From Diphasiastrum complanatum (lineage: Eukaryota; Streptophyta; Lycopodiopsida; Lycopodiales; Lycopodiaceae): 64,000 nucleotides of DNA. Positions within the stretch are counted from its first letter, which is position 1, and every line of letters starts with the position of its first letter. Under the pieces are notes generated by a model. It was not told the origin of the DNA, did not search any database, and saw only the letters and a program-made list of their open reading frames with translations. The DNA is taken from contig CM055095.1 in the NCBI GenBank assembly GCA_029204225.1, positions 57,806,865-57,870,864 of the forward strand, given 5' to 3'. This document shows, one piece after another, positions 10,100 through 20,247 of this stretch. The position numbers and the translations under genes are program-made.

Positions 10100-10640
10100 T
10101 GTTCAGAAACAGCCTTCCCTCGATATCACCTGCCCTGATTTAAACCTGTCCTGAATATCACATGTCCCAGGTATTGCCTGTCTGAACCTGCACCTGCTTA
10201 GTTACCACCTACACCAGGTACTGCCTTCCTTAGATGATGTTGTCCGGGCCTGCCCCAAGTCCACCTACCTCAGATGTTGCCGGTCCGGGCCTGCACCAGG
10301 TTCACCTACCTCAAATGCTGCCTGCCGGGCCTGCACCAGCTCCTACTGCCCTCAAAAGTGCCTTCCCCAGCTACTGCCGCCCTCAGAAGTGCCTGCACCA
10401 GGTACTACTGCCCTCAGACGTGCCTGTTTAGATATGTGCACGCACCTAAAAAGCACCTGTTCAGATCTGCTTGTACGTCCACTCCGGTCACTAGCCTTTG
10501 CCGATACTTGGCCTCAGGCACTCTAGTAACCGGCCGTGCCGAGGTCAGAAGTCACCTGTTCAGATACTACCTTCCTCATATGTACCTGCTCCAGATGTGA
10601 CCTGCACCAGAAAACTAGCAAACAACCAGAAAAATTCTGA
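10100..10640 (-). repeat. Degenerate short tandem repeats in the leader of element A
   Basis: Between the primer-binding site and gag, the plus strand repeats variants of GGGCCTGCACCAG plus CTACCTCAGATG or CTGCCCTCAGAAGTGCC, with units near 40 bp and at least five recognisable copies from about 10240 to 10430. Weaker copies lie on both sides. The frames open across it are low-complexity Pro/Cys/Leu strings, not genes. Confidence 0.6.
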
Positions 10641-10793
10641 TTCAGATCTGTCAACAACCAGTAACTTTCCATCAATCTTCTCCTAGAAGATTCCCGTTGT
10701 TTTCCAAACAACGTTGACTCCACATGCAGCTTCAGCTCCTCCAATCTGATTGCACACCTGCAAATACAAACTCTCTCTCTCACCAAAGAGCCT

Positions 10794-10805
10794 GCTCTGA
10801 TACCA
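10794..10805 (-). other. Element A primer-binding site
   Basis: Minus-strand TGGTATCAGAGC, directly downstream of the 5' LTR; complementary to initiator tRNA-Met. Confidence 0.9.
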
Positions 10806-11250
10806 TGTCAGAATTTGTGATACAAATTCTAGATGGAGATACTAGTCCTACTAGCACTCAAGCGTAGAGAGAATTCAGATCATAGGAGAATTGAGCAATT
10901 GCTCTAGCTTAATAGAATTGAATGGAATGATTGTGGTGGGGCGCCAGCCTTCTTAAATAGTTTCTCTGATGATTGATAATAGCTAATGAGCCTAAAGTAA
11001 ATAGCAAAGGACAAAAAGCTAATTGCTATAACTACTACCTATATTGGGTAAACACCCAAGATGAGTTTCTAAGTGATAAAAGCAAATCCTATTCTAGTAG
11101 TAGTGCACCCACCTACATGCATAACTAAAAAACGAATTTACTATTAATAGTAATGACCCTAAAATATGACTTATAATGGCCCCTAAAAATAGCACGCAGG
11201 CATGGCCAAACTATCATTAAGGGGTGTCAAATAAACATTAATTTCTAACA
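10806..11250 (-). repeat. Element A 5' LTR
   Basis: 445 bp, on the minus strand beginning TGTTAGAAATTAATG and ending CTGACA. It directly adjoins the primer-binding site. The left partner (505-701) matches only part of it. The start resembles that of element D's LTR (TGTTAGAAATAAATG), suggesting related families. Confidence 0.88.
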
Positions 11251-11277
11251 GGTAATACCTATGGTCGTTAACATGCC

Positions 11278-11719
11278 TGTAGGAAAGCAAGAGTCAAGTC
11301 ACCAAGATCTAGTTATCAATCAATCTCCACAGAAAACAAGAGAGAAGAGGCTGGGCACCCAACTCTAAGAGAGAGAGAGAGAGAAAACAGCAATGGAGAG
11401 CAATGCTTAGCCAAACTGTTTAAATGGAATACACAATGAGCATCTAAGTACTCTACCTGGATGTGGCCAAATGCCACCAAACCCTAAGGTTAACCACTTA
11501 CTAAATGTAGGGCACCCCCAAAAGACAAGATAGGGCCCCTAAACCAAATTAGACCTCCAAGAACCCACGAGTCAGTACATGACCAAAATTGGGTCCAACT
11601 GAACTTAAGACAAACTTAAGATGACCTAAATAACTAAATACCCATGGTTACACAAATCTCGACCTTTTGGGTCAAAGTAACCTATGGATTAACTTTAGCA
11701 TAGTCATTTATTTCTAACA
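11278..11719 (-). repeat. Element D 3' LTR
   Basis: 442 bp; on the minus strand it starts TGTTAGAAATAAATG and ends TTTCCTACA. The adjoining minus-strand sequence TTTAAGGAGGG at 11720-11730 is a plausible polypurine tract. It contains a (GA)n tract near 11370-11384. The partner LTR begins at 20883. Confidence 0.88.
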
Positions 11720-11756
11720 CCCTCCTTAAATGACAATGCAAAAACTGAAATCTTCA

Positions 11757-12275
11757 CTATGTAACAAAACCAACACGTGGTATCAAATATAAAGATTTGC
11801 ATAAAGCTTCAACTCTGACTCTGGGCAATGCCTTAGTGAAGAGGTCCGCAAAATTATCCTCCGTAGGACAATATTCAAGTAAAATGTCGCCATCCTGAAG
11901 TCTCTCCTGAACAAAGTGATAATGGATCTCGATGTGCTTCGTCCTCGCATGAAAAACAGGATTCCGTGCAATGGCAATAGCACTTTGACTCTCGCTCAAG
12001 ATAAAAGTGGCTGAGGGCTCGCCAAACTTCATGTCAACAAGTAGTCTTCTCATCCATAAACACTTCGTTGTGGCTGAAAATATCGCTCTATATTCTGCCT
12101 CACTAGAAGAAGTAGCAACAGTGGGCTGCTTTTTACTTGACCACGAAATTGCAGAATTTCCATAGAAAAAAGCAATGTCCACTTGTAGAGCGTCTAGTGT
12201 CTTGATCTCGACCCCAATCCGAGTCACTAAAACCAACCAAACATGCATCATCACAAGCAGAAAAAACCAGTCCAT
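11757..12275 (-). pseudogene. Element D RNase H
   Basis: Copia RNase H with [24 protein letters not shown], a core ending MRRLLVDMKF, then SQSAIAIARNPVFHARTKHIEIHYHFVQERL and the tail DLFTKALP. It reaches to within 40 bp of the 3' LTR, so the end of pol is complete here. A frameshift at about 12150-12190 joins it to the preceding frame, which carries the VGFSDSDW motif. Confidence 0.85.
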
Positions 12276-13375
12276 GACTTCTTGTTCCTTGAAGATATCG
12301 AAATATCCTCTTCAATGCTTTCCAATGTGATGTCATCGGGGCATGCATGAATTGACTCGTGAGTGAGACACTATAAGAAATGTCCGGTCTTGGATTAGAT
12401 AGGTAAATGAGACAGCCAATAGCTTGACAATATAAAGTAGTATCAAATGGTTCAACATCACCTTGACTACTTAATATCAGGCCTGTCTCCATAGGTGTAG
12501 CAACCGGCTTGCAATCTTCCATCTTGAACCGCTTCAAACTCTGCCCAATGTAGCGTTCTTGAGAGATGAAAATTTCAGCCCCTTCATGTACAAATTCAAG
12601 ACCAAGATAAAAATGCAATAGGCCTAAATCTGAGGTTTCAAAAATTAGACCAAGATCAAGTATTACGGCATCAATCTGCTGCTCATTACTTCCTGTAATA
12701 ATATCATCAACATAAAGCAAAATAATGATTATATAATCTGAGGTATGCTTGACATAAAGAGTAGATTCGCTAGGACTATTAGTAAACCCTCGATCACAAA
12801 AGTAGGCATGTATCTTTTGATAGCACATCCTCGGAGCTTGCTTCAGTCCATAAAGTGCCTTCTTGAGAAGAAAAACTTTATCTTCTTGGCCTTCAACCAA
12901 AAAACCAGCAGGTTGTTGAAGGTACACTTCCTCATTGAGATCACCATTGAGGAATGCTGTCTTTATGTCAAGTTGCCGCAAACGCCAACCAAAATGGGCA
13001 GCCAAAGAGGTTACTACCCTCACGGTAGTCATCCGAGCAGTAGGAGAAAAAGTCAATCCCCTTTTGCTGAGCATAGCCTTTGGCAACGAGCCTTGCCTTG
13101 TACCTTTCAATGGTACCATCTGCCTTATACTTGATTTTGTATACCCATTTAGAACCAATTGCCTTCCTCCCATGAGGAAGATCAACAAGAACCCAAATCT
13201 GGTTATTCAAAAGTGAGTCATACTCATCTTGCATCGCATCCTCCCAACATTTTACTCCCTTGGCCTGCTCATAAAAATCAGGTTCTTTCCGCAATATCTC
13301 CATGAAATGTAAGAGCAAAATCTGAAAAATCAGCATAGTCCACTGATTTTGTAGAGGCACGTGTCTTTCCATCAT
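12133..13375 (-). pseudogene. Element D reverse transcriptase
   Basis: Two overlapping frames on the minus strand. The upstream frame holds AIGSKWVYKIKYK and ARLVAKGYAQQKGIDF; the downstream frame holds QLDIKTAFLNGDLNEEVYLQQP, LYGLKQAPRMCYQ and the catalytic YVDD followed by IITG (one residue shorter than the usual YVDDIIITG). A frameshift near 13060-13100 disrupts it. The sequence between 13376 and 13541 is the Q/G-rich integrase-RT linker, interrupted by element C. Confidence 0.87.
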
Positions 13376-13541
13376 AAAATGAACTTACTTTGTTGTCCCG
13401 CAAAGTCGACAACAGCCAGCATGGGACTGTTTTGGGCTGTCCAACAGCCATGTCTCTTCTTAGAATTTGTTGTCCAAGATCCTCCGACACTGCACTTGGC
13501 TGTCCAAGATCTTCCAAAACTGGTCCTTGTTGTCCCACAGT

Positions 13542-13943
13542 TGAAGATTTACAAGACCTAGCTATGGAGTATCTTAACTCAAATGCTAGATCAACTATGA
13601 AAGCTTGAGAAAACTTGGCTATGGAAAATATCACACACAAGGAGAATTGCATGAGCATCTCACAAACTCAAAAGTCTCAAGAAGAAATGAATTGCTAGAG
13701 AGAGAGAGGAGGGCGTGGGTCCTCCAAATCCCTTGTGAGGCAAGCACCTCCTTTACATGCATGGAAAGTCTAGGTGTCAACCATAGGAGTGAGCTACTTG
13801 GCCAAGTGGGCCACTTGCACTAATTTACATAACTCAACAAAAGGGAGGGTCTCATGCATTTAATTAAAACATGCCCCATGAGTTATGTACAACTTAACTA
13901 ATGCTTAGCCAAAAAGGGGTAAAATAGGCATTACTCTTCAACA
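13542..13943 (-). repeat. Element C 3' LTR
   Basis: Bounded by TGAAGATTTACAAG and CTCTTCAACA on the plus strand. The minus-strand polypurine tract AAGGGGGGG lies just outside at 13944-13952. It differs from the other C LTR at three bases I can see. Confidence 0.95.
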
Positions 13944-14042
13944 CCCCCCCTTAATGGCAATTTTATTCAAACTGACACCCAACAAAGTTCTGAACTTTTC
14001 AAACTTATCTTTACTAGGTGGCTTAGTAAAAATATCAGCTGT

Positions 14043-15953
14043 CTAATCATTGGTGTCACAATAAACTAGCTCGATCTCCCCACTGTGCACTTTCTCTCGT
14101 ATAAAATGCTGGTCCACCTCTATGTGTTTTGTCCGTGCATGATAGACTGGATTCCTTGCAAGCTGAATGCAGCTTTGGTTATCACAATGTAATAACGTAG
14201 GTCTTACTTGAGCAATCTGCATGTCCTCAAGTAGACGGCGTAACCAAATGGCTTCACAGGCGGACCTCGTAGTCGCCCTGTACTCAGCTTCGGTAGACGA
14301 TAGAGCAATAGTAGGCTGCTTCTTACTGCACCACGATATAGCCCCTGAACCTAGGCTGAAACAATAGCCTGTCCTCGATCTCCGATCGTCTCTATCACCT
14401 GCCCAATCAGAATCTGAATAGCCTTCCAGCTGAAGGTTCCCGTCATCCGTGTATCCAATCCCATAAGTCACTGTGCCTCTCACATATCGTAGGATCCGCT
14501 TGGCTGCCTTCCAATGTGTTTCGGTAGGCTTACACATGTATTGACTTGCAATTCCAACCGCATAAGCAATATTTGGCTTGGTGGTAGTAAGGTAAATCAG
14601 GCTTCCCACTAACTGACGATAGAGCGTCTCATCTGCAAATGCTAGACCATCATCTTTTGATGGCTTGTTGCTTGCATCCATGGGTGTGCTGATTGGTTTG
14701 CTTTCTTGCATGTTAAACCTCTTCAATAATTTCTGTGCATACTTTGCCTGTGAGATAAAAAGACAACGCTTTCCTTTCCAAACTTCAACTCCTAGGCAAT
14801 AGTGTAGCAAACCCAAATCTTTCATTTCAAACTCATTAGGAAGATTCTTGTTAACACAAGCAATAAGCTTCTTATTGCTTCCCGTGATGAGTAGATCATC
14901 CACATAGAGCACAACAACCACAAAGTCTTCTCCTTCCCTGAAGACATAAAGATTGCAATCAGACTTACTCTTCTCAAACCCTTGCCTTGCAAAGTACTCA
15001 TCAATTCGGCTATACCAAGCCCTTGGCGCCTGTTTGAGCCCATACAAGGCTTTCCTAAGCCTGCAAACCAGATTCTCCTTGCCTGTTATTTCAAATCCAT
15101 GCGGTTGTTCCATGTAAACCTCCTCCTGTAGGTGCCCATTCAGAAAGGCACTCTTGACATCCATTTGATGGACATCCCAATCAAAATATGAGGCTATAGC
15201 CAAAACGGTCTTGATAGATGTCATTTTAGCAACAGGTGCGAATGTCTCATCATAGTCTAGCCCCTCTTGCTGAGCATAGCCTTTCGCCACCAACCTTGCC
15301 TTGTACTTGTCCACTGTTCCATTGGCATGAAACTTGGTCTTATAGACCCACTTGCAACCTATTGGTTGCTTCCCTTCTGGCAATGTAGTGAGCTCCCATG
15401 TGTCATTCTTGACAATGGAGTCGTACTCCTCCTGCATGGCATGTTGCCATACCTTTTCTCTCACGGCTTCGTGAAGGAACTGTGGCTCATCTGCATTCAA
15501 AATAGTGGACATAAGAGCAAAGTTAGTCTCTTGTCTCTCATGAGACCTAAGAGATCTTCTAACACCCTGTTCACTGCTCTCTCCTTCTTCAATCATTTGA
15601 CCTTCTTTGATTGTTTCCCAATACCACCTAGGTAGCTTCTTCCTAGCAGTAGGTGATGTGGATGGTGACCACGTATCCCATGGTACTATTTTAGTCTTCC
15701 GTTTGTCCCCAACTTCTGCTTCTGGTACTTGGCCAAAAAGAGGTCTCAAACTAGTAGGTTCGATTTCCTGTTGTTGCTCCTGCACTTGAGGCTTACAGGA
15801 CTCTTGACTAGGATCCTCATCCGTGGAATCGATCAAGGGTATGAACTCAGTAATTACTTCCTTCTCCTGCTCCTGTATCTTGGGTGCATGCTCTTCATCA
15901 AAGATGACATTTTGACTTAGGATCTTCCTCCTGTTTTCGAGATCATATAGCAC
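14043..15953 (-). CDS. Element C reverse transcriptase and RNase H
   Basis: 636-residue open frame collinear with element B: linker with IVPWDTW, LPRWYWE, reverse transcriptase with YVDD (VVVLYVDDLLITG), then RNase H with [19 protein letters not shown] and CDNQSCIQLARNP. It stops at 14043-14045 (TAG) where B has CAG (Gln), losing about 33 residues including the IFTKPLSKDKFEKF tail. The catalytic RNase H acidic residues lie upstream of this stop, so the effect may be partial. The true start is upstream, in the frame broken by the 2-bp deletion near 15990. Confidence 0.92.
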   Translation of the reverse strand: MLYDLENRRKILSQNVIFDEEHAPKIQEQEKEVITEFIPLIDSTDEDPSQESCKPQVQEQQQEIEPTSLRPLFGQVPEAEVGDKRKTKIVPWDTWSPSTSPTARKKLPRWYWETIKEGQMIEEGESSEQGVRRSLRSHERQETNFALMSTILNADEPQFLHEAVREKVWQHAMQEEYDSIVKNDTWELTTLPEGKQPIGCKWVYKTKFHANGTVDKYKARLVAKGYAQQEGLDYDETFAPVAKMTSIKTVLAIASYFDWDVHQMDVKSAFLNGHLQEEVYMEQPHGFEITGKENLVCRLRKALYGLKQAPRAWYSRIDEYFARQGFEKSKSDCNLYVFREGEDFVVVVLYVDDLLITGSNKKLIACVNKNLPNEFEMKDLGLLHYCLGVEVWKGKRCLFISQAKYAQKLLKRFNMQESKPISTPMDASNKPSKDDGLAFADETLYRQLVGSLIYLTTTKPNIAYAVGIASQYMCKPTETHWKAAKRILRYVRGTVTYGIGYTDDGNLQLEGYSDSDWAGDRDDRRSRTGYCFSLGSGAISWCSKKQPTIALSSTEAEYRATTRSACEAIWLRRLLEDMQIAQVRPTLLHCDNQSCIQLARNPVYHARTKHIEVDQHFIREKVHSGEIELVYCDTND

Positions 15954-15972
15954 ATAAGCTTTCTCACCTTCA

Positions 15973-18087
15973 CTATACCCAAGAAAGACACTTTACGGAT
16001 TTTGCATCAAGTTTCTTCCGCAAGTCCTTTGGTATATGTGCATATGCTGTACACCCAAATACTCGAAGGCTGCCCACCTTGGGCTTGTTGCCACTATATG
16101 CCTCTTCTGGGGTGATTCCTTCAACTGCTTTGGTTGGACTTCTATTCAATAGAAAAACAGCAGTTGCTACCGCTTCTACCCAAAAGGAATTTGGCAACCC
16201 CTTTGCCTTGAGCATGCTCCTCGCACACTCAACTATAGACCTGTTTTTCCGCTCAGCCACGCCGTTTTGCTGCGGTGTATGTGGAGCAGTAAACTGTCTC
16301 TTTATCCCACATGCTTTGCAAAGATCTTTGAACTCATCAGAAATATACTCACCACCCTTATCTGACCTGAGAGTCTTTAACCTCTTTCCTGTGTGGTTTT
16401 CCACCATAGCTTTCCACTGTTTGAAGTATTTGAACGCTTCAGATTTCAGTTTCAGAAAATAGACCCATACCTTTCGAGAGAAATCATCTACGAAGGTCAT
16501 GAGATAGTATGCCCCCCCTGCTGATTTGACCTGCATGGGACCGCATAAATCTGAATGCACAAGTTCAAGAATGCCCTTGGCCCTGGTAGCTTTCTCCTTT
16601 GGAAACTTTTTCCTCTGTTGCTTCCCTAATGCACAAGCCTCACATGTATCTGAAGAAGACTTAATGCTAGGAAGATCTACTACCATTTTGTGCCTGTTCA
16701 AAACTTGCAAACTTTTGTAACTCAAATGACCATATCTCTCATGCCAAAGCTTGTCCCGATTAGTATCTCTTGCAGACAAGGCCTCTTGGCTAGGAATGGT
16801 TGTGAAAAGCTTGTAAAGACCTCCTTCTTGCATTCCCTTGGCTACCACTTTGAAGTTCTTATCTTTGTCTTTTACCAAACATTTAGAATCATTAAACTCT
16901 ACCACCATGTTCTGTTTGGTAATGGCACCAACAGATAACAAGTTCTTAGCCAACCCTGGTACATGCAACACACTTTTAATTTCCTTCACCTCACCTAATG
17001 ATAGCTGTATTGCAACTGTACCTTTGCCCCTCACCATACGTGTAGAATTATCTCCAAGGCAAACATGCTGGCCATCTTCTGTCTCCTCATAGGTGCTGAA
17101 CCAATCTCTATGAGGTGTCATGTGCTTTGAGGCTCCAGTATCAATGTACCATCCACCAAATGTGGATTCAGATGATAGGGCTGCGGTGAATAGCTCAAGC
17201 ACACCAGATTGCTCCTCCTCTGCAACTTTGTCATCAAAGTGACTCTGCTGGTTCTTTCCCTTCTTCTGATCACTTTGCTTCTTCCTGCATTCAAAAGCAA
17301 AATGCCCATACTTACCACAATAGTTGCAGTTGCCCTTCCTCTTGGGTGTAGATGAGGAATTGGTGCTTGACTCCTCTCCAACCTGTAACTTGGACACCTG
17401 CTGCTCCAAGCTTTGCTTTGAGTTTTTCTTTTTGCCTTTGCCTTTCTTCTGAGCGTTTTGCTTCTTCTTAGAAGCAAATGCAAGCTCTGGATTATCTTCC
17501 CTTTCAGAAAGATTCTTCCTTCTCATCTCCTCCTGTAAAAGAAGACCACATAACTCCCCAAAGGTTGGGAGTTTCTCCCTAGCAGAAAGGGACATCACAT
17601 AGTCTTGATAGTTGAATGACAAGCTGTTCAAGACTATGGGAACAATACTCCTGTCACTTACTTTCTCTCCAACTGAAGCAAGCTGATCCAATAGGTCCTT
17701 GACCTTTGTAATATCATCACCAATTGTTGCACCTGCTTCCATCTTGAGAGTATGTAACCTGTTTTGCAAATACACCAGCTTGGCTGAATCCACTGTTTCA
17801 AACATAGACTTCAGAATTGTCCAAGCATCAGCTGCATCCCTTGCATTGCAAATGTGAGGAATAATATTGTCCTTGACAGAAAGATTGATTATCCTATGAG
17901 CTTTATGTCTCCTGTTCATGTAGTCCTTCAATTCAGGATCAGATGTTGGTACAGGTTCTATACCTGTCATGACCTCCCAGCAATTCTTATCCATCAAGAT
18001 ATTGGCTATCTTGAACTTCCACACTCTGTAGTTTGTGCCATCTAGTTTGCTAGATTCACCCAGCAAACTCTCCCCAAGACTTGCCAT
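15973..18087 (-). CDS. Element C gag, protease and integrase
   Basis: 704-residue frame starting at the MASLGESLLGES methionine. It carries UBN2 gag, zinc knuckle CNYCGKYGHFAFEC, a protease site that reads DTGASKH here (DSG in B), the pre-integrase H/C zinc region, and integrase with HSDLCGP, RSDKGGEY and PQQNGVAERKN, all three acidic residues present. Unlike B it reads through the A-run (five A's) into VECARSMLKAKG and LLNRSPTK. It ends about 12 residues after KKLDAKSVKC because GT is missing near 15988-15991, shifting the frame. Confidence 0.93.
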   Translation of the reverse strand: MASLGESLLGESSKLDGTNYRVWKFKIANILMDKNCWEVMTGIEPVPTSDPELKDYMNRRHKAHRIINLSVKDNIIPHICNARDAADAWTILKSMFETVDSAKLVYLQNRLHTLKMEAGATIGDDITKVKDLLDQLASVGEKVSDRSIVPIVLNSLSFNYQDYVMSLSAREKLPTFGELCGLLLQEEMRRKNLSEREDNPELAFASKKKQNAQKKGKGKKKNSKQSLEQQVSKLQVGEESSTNSSSTPKRKGNCNYCGKYGHFAFECRKKQSDQKKGKNQQSHFDDKVAEEEQSGVLELFTAALSSESTFGGWYIDTGASKHMTPHRDWFSTYEETEDGQHVCLGDNSTRMVRGKGTVAIQLSLGEVKEIKSVLHVPGLAKNLLSVGAITKQNMVVEFNDSKCLVKDKDKNFKVVAKGMQEGGLYKLFTTIPSQEALSARDTNRDKLWHERYGHLSYKSLQVLNRHKMVVDLPSIKSSSDTCEACALGKQQRKKFPKEKATRAKGILELVHSDLCGPMQVKSAGGAYYLMTFVDDFSRKVWVYFLKLKSEAFKYFKQWKAMVENHTGKRLKTLRSDKGGEYISDEFKDLCKACGIKRQFTAPHTPQQNGVAERKNRSIVECARSMLKAKGLPNSFWVEAVATAVFLLNRSPTKAVEGITPEEAYSGNKPKVGSLRVFGCTAYAHIPKDLRKKLDAKSVKCLSWV

Positions 18088-18544
18088 GCTAAAATCTGTG
18101 CTTAAAACAGAAGCTCAACTTGAAAGAGATCAGAAAAGAACAGCTTCCAGCAACAAAGGTTTAACCCCAAACTAGGGTATGTAGCCACTTCCAGGCAACC
18201 CTTCAACTCCTGCTTTTGACTTTGCCACTTGGTGTGGCCTCACTAGCACAAGCACTAGGCTCCACTGGAACATAAACCAGAAGCCCCTACAGAAAGTGCG
18301 CCCTACTTTTGTGTAAGCTCCTCCTAAAAGACTCTCCAAAACTTAGCCAGATTTAGAAAGTTTTTGGATCATCCCACTCCCCTTGCCAATAGCTCTCCAA
18401 CAGTGCAAGACTCCACCTGATCTGACACCTGTAGATCAAATGCTCCCTCTTTCAAGATTGAGGTGCTTGTAGAAGATAAGAATCTTCTCAAGAATCTAAG
18501 CACTGAAGTTTCTCTCACTCTCAGACTCACAGGCTAGACAACCT

Positions 18545-18556
18545 GCTCTGATACCA
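18545..18556 (-). other. Element C primer-binding site
   Basis: Minus-strand TGGTATCAGAGC next to the LTR, as in element B. Confidence 0.92.
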
Positions 18557-18958
18557 TGAAGATTTACAAGACCTAGCTATGGAGTATCTTAACTCAAATG
18601 CTAGATCAACTATGAAAGCTTGAGAAAACTTGGCTATGGAAAATATCACACACAAGGAGAATTGCATGAGCATCTCACAAACTCAAAAGTCTCAAGAAGA
18701 AATGAATTGCTAGAGAGAGAGAGGAGGGCGTGGGTCCTCCAAATCCCTTGTGAGGCAAGCACCTCCTTTACATGCATGGAAAGTCTAGGTGTCAACCATA
18801 GGAGTGAGCTACTTGGCCAAGTGGGCCACTTGCACTAATTTACATAACTTAACAAAAGGGGGGGTCTCATGCATCTAATTAAAACATGCCCCATGAGTTA
18901 TGTACAACTTAACTAATGCTTAGCCAAAAAGGGGTAAAATAGGCATTACTCTTCAACA
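18557..18958 (-). repeat. Element C 5' LTR
   Basis: 402 bp with the same limits as the 3' copy, followed by the ACAGT target duplication and then element D sequence. Confidence 0.95.
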
Positions 18959-19890
18959 ACAGTTCTGAGCAACAACGGAACATTAGGCTCTAAACTTGAT
19001 GAGGTGTTGGGCAGTTCGAAACTAGTTGATTGCTGCCCCTTATCTCCAACAATAGAAGATGGTACCAAATCTGGAAAAACTTCAACATTCACACTATGTG
19101 GGCTGTCCCCCTTCAAGATATGAGTTGGGGCCACATCTATTCTTTTCATCAAAATGCACATCACGACTAACAATGATCTTGTTAGTGCTCAAATTGAACA
19201 GCCTATAGCCTTTGCTTTCACTACTATAGCCAACAAAAATGCATTTAACTCCTTTATCCTCAAGCTTTGTACGAAGTTTATCCGGAACAAAAGCATAAGC
19301 CGTACAACCAAAAATGCGAAAGTGAGAGATTGTAGGCTTCTTTCCATACCAAACTTCATAAGGAGTTAATACTTTCAATGCTTTAGTAGGACAACGCTTG
19401 CTTATGTATGTTGCCGTTATAACCACTTCAGCCCAAAACTTGTGAGGCAGCCCCTTTGCTTTGAGCATGCAACGGGCCATCTCCATAAGTGTGCGATTCT
19501 TTCGCTCGACAACACCATTTTGTTGAGGCATATAGGGAGTTGTCATTTGATGTAAAATTCCTTTTCTCGAAGAAATGCACATAATGTATTCTTAATGTAT
19601 TCCCCTCCTCGATCGATGCGTAGGGTCTTCAAAGAATGCCCAAACTGATTTTCCACCATTGCTAGAAAATCTTTGAAACGTTGAAAAACTTCTGATTTAG
19701 CCTTCACAGGATAGATCCATGTAAAACGGGAAAAGTAATCAATAAAAGTCACAAAATAGATGCACTTACCAATGGATTCAGTCCTCATTGGACCACAAAC
19801 ATCACTATGAACCAAATCAAATTTATCAAGAACCCTTATAGTTCCATCAATTGGAAAAGGCTTCCTTTGAAACTTTCCAAGTATGCACCC
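18959..19890 (-). pseudogene. Element D integrase
   Basis: Minus strand: FDLVHSDVCGPM (first Asp), FIDYFSRFTWIY, LRIDRGGEYI (second Asp retained, with Ile for the usual Ser), MPQQNGVVERKNRTLMEMARCML (catalytic Glu), ISKRCPTKAL, FRIFGCTAYAFVP, VKCIFVGYSSESKGYRLF and VSRDVHFDE. The catalytic triad is present, but the frame shifts near 19570 between the second Asp and the Glu. The linker beyond about 19090 runs into element C. Confidence 0.86.
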
Positions 19891-19908
19891 CTCGCATTCT
19901 TACAGGAC

Positions 19909-20193
19909 CTAAGATCTTTTCACAGCAAGAGCAACCATAAAATGTGCTTGTGCATCCCTTCTATCCCACTTCTTTTGTTCTTCCGAAGATGGAGAAGATG
20001 ATGTTGATGATGATGACCCACGAGGTGTAGGAGGTGCCAAAGACGGAGGCCTTTCCTCATCACCATTGACCAAATCCCATAGCCCTTTCGCTATAAGAAG
20101 ATTCTTCATCATGTAACTCCACAAGGAGTAGTTTGTGCCATCCAACCGATCTTCACTAAACAAAGAACCGATAGCTTCCGATTCTTTAGCCAT
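19909..20193 (-). pseudogene. Element D gag remnant
   Basis: About 95 residues from the probable start MAKESEAIGSLF: DRLDGTNYSLWSYMMKNLLIAKGLWDLV is the N-terminal copia gag signature, followed by a Ser-rich insert and WDRRDAQAHFMVALAVKRS. After this the sequence jumps to the CILGKFQRKPF pre-integrase segment within about 20 bp, so roughly 1 kb of gag, zinc knuckle and protease is deleted. Confidence 0.82.
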
Positions 20194-20247
20194 TACCTTC
20201 AACAGAATTTCAGCTTGTAGTAGATAGGAAAGAGAGCCTTTCCTCAA

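Larger units (their letters stand above)
505..11250 (-). mobile_element. Copia element A (old, minus strand, interrupted by B)
   Basis: Degenerate Ty1/copia retrotransposon read right to left: 5' LTR (10806-11250), primer-binding site, leader, gag, zinc knuckle, protease, integrase, reverse transcriptase, RNase H and an LTR remnant (505-701). The younger copia B (2308-7736) splits it between integrase and reverse transcriptase; joining 7742 to 2307 restores domain order. Coding parts carry several frameshifts, a lost integrase segment and a 17-bp tandem duplication, so A is a fossil. The domain order gag-PR-IN-RT-RH identifies copia rather than gypsy. Confidence 0.9.
13542..18958 (-). mobile_element. 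Copia element C (young, near-intact, inserted in D)
   Basis: A 5417-bp copia element of the same family as B, in the opposite orientation, with two 402-bp LTRs, primer-binding site, polypurine tract and full gag-pol. The target duplication is ACAGT (13537-13541 and 18959-18963), perfect. By eye the LTRs differ at about three of 402 positions, so it is young but somewhat older than B. It carries a 2-bp deletion in the integrase C-terminus and a nonsense codon near the end of RNase H, neither shared with B. Confidence 0.96.

Noticed and set aside
10234-10600. Pro/Cys-rich plus-strand frames in the leader of element A
   Set aside because: They follow the GCCTGCACCAG repeats; low complexity and not conserved.
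13278-13658. 126-codon minus frame crossing an LTR border
   Set aside because: Chimera of element C LTR and element D linker; it has no meaning as a gene, though the D linker part is real.
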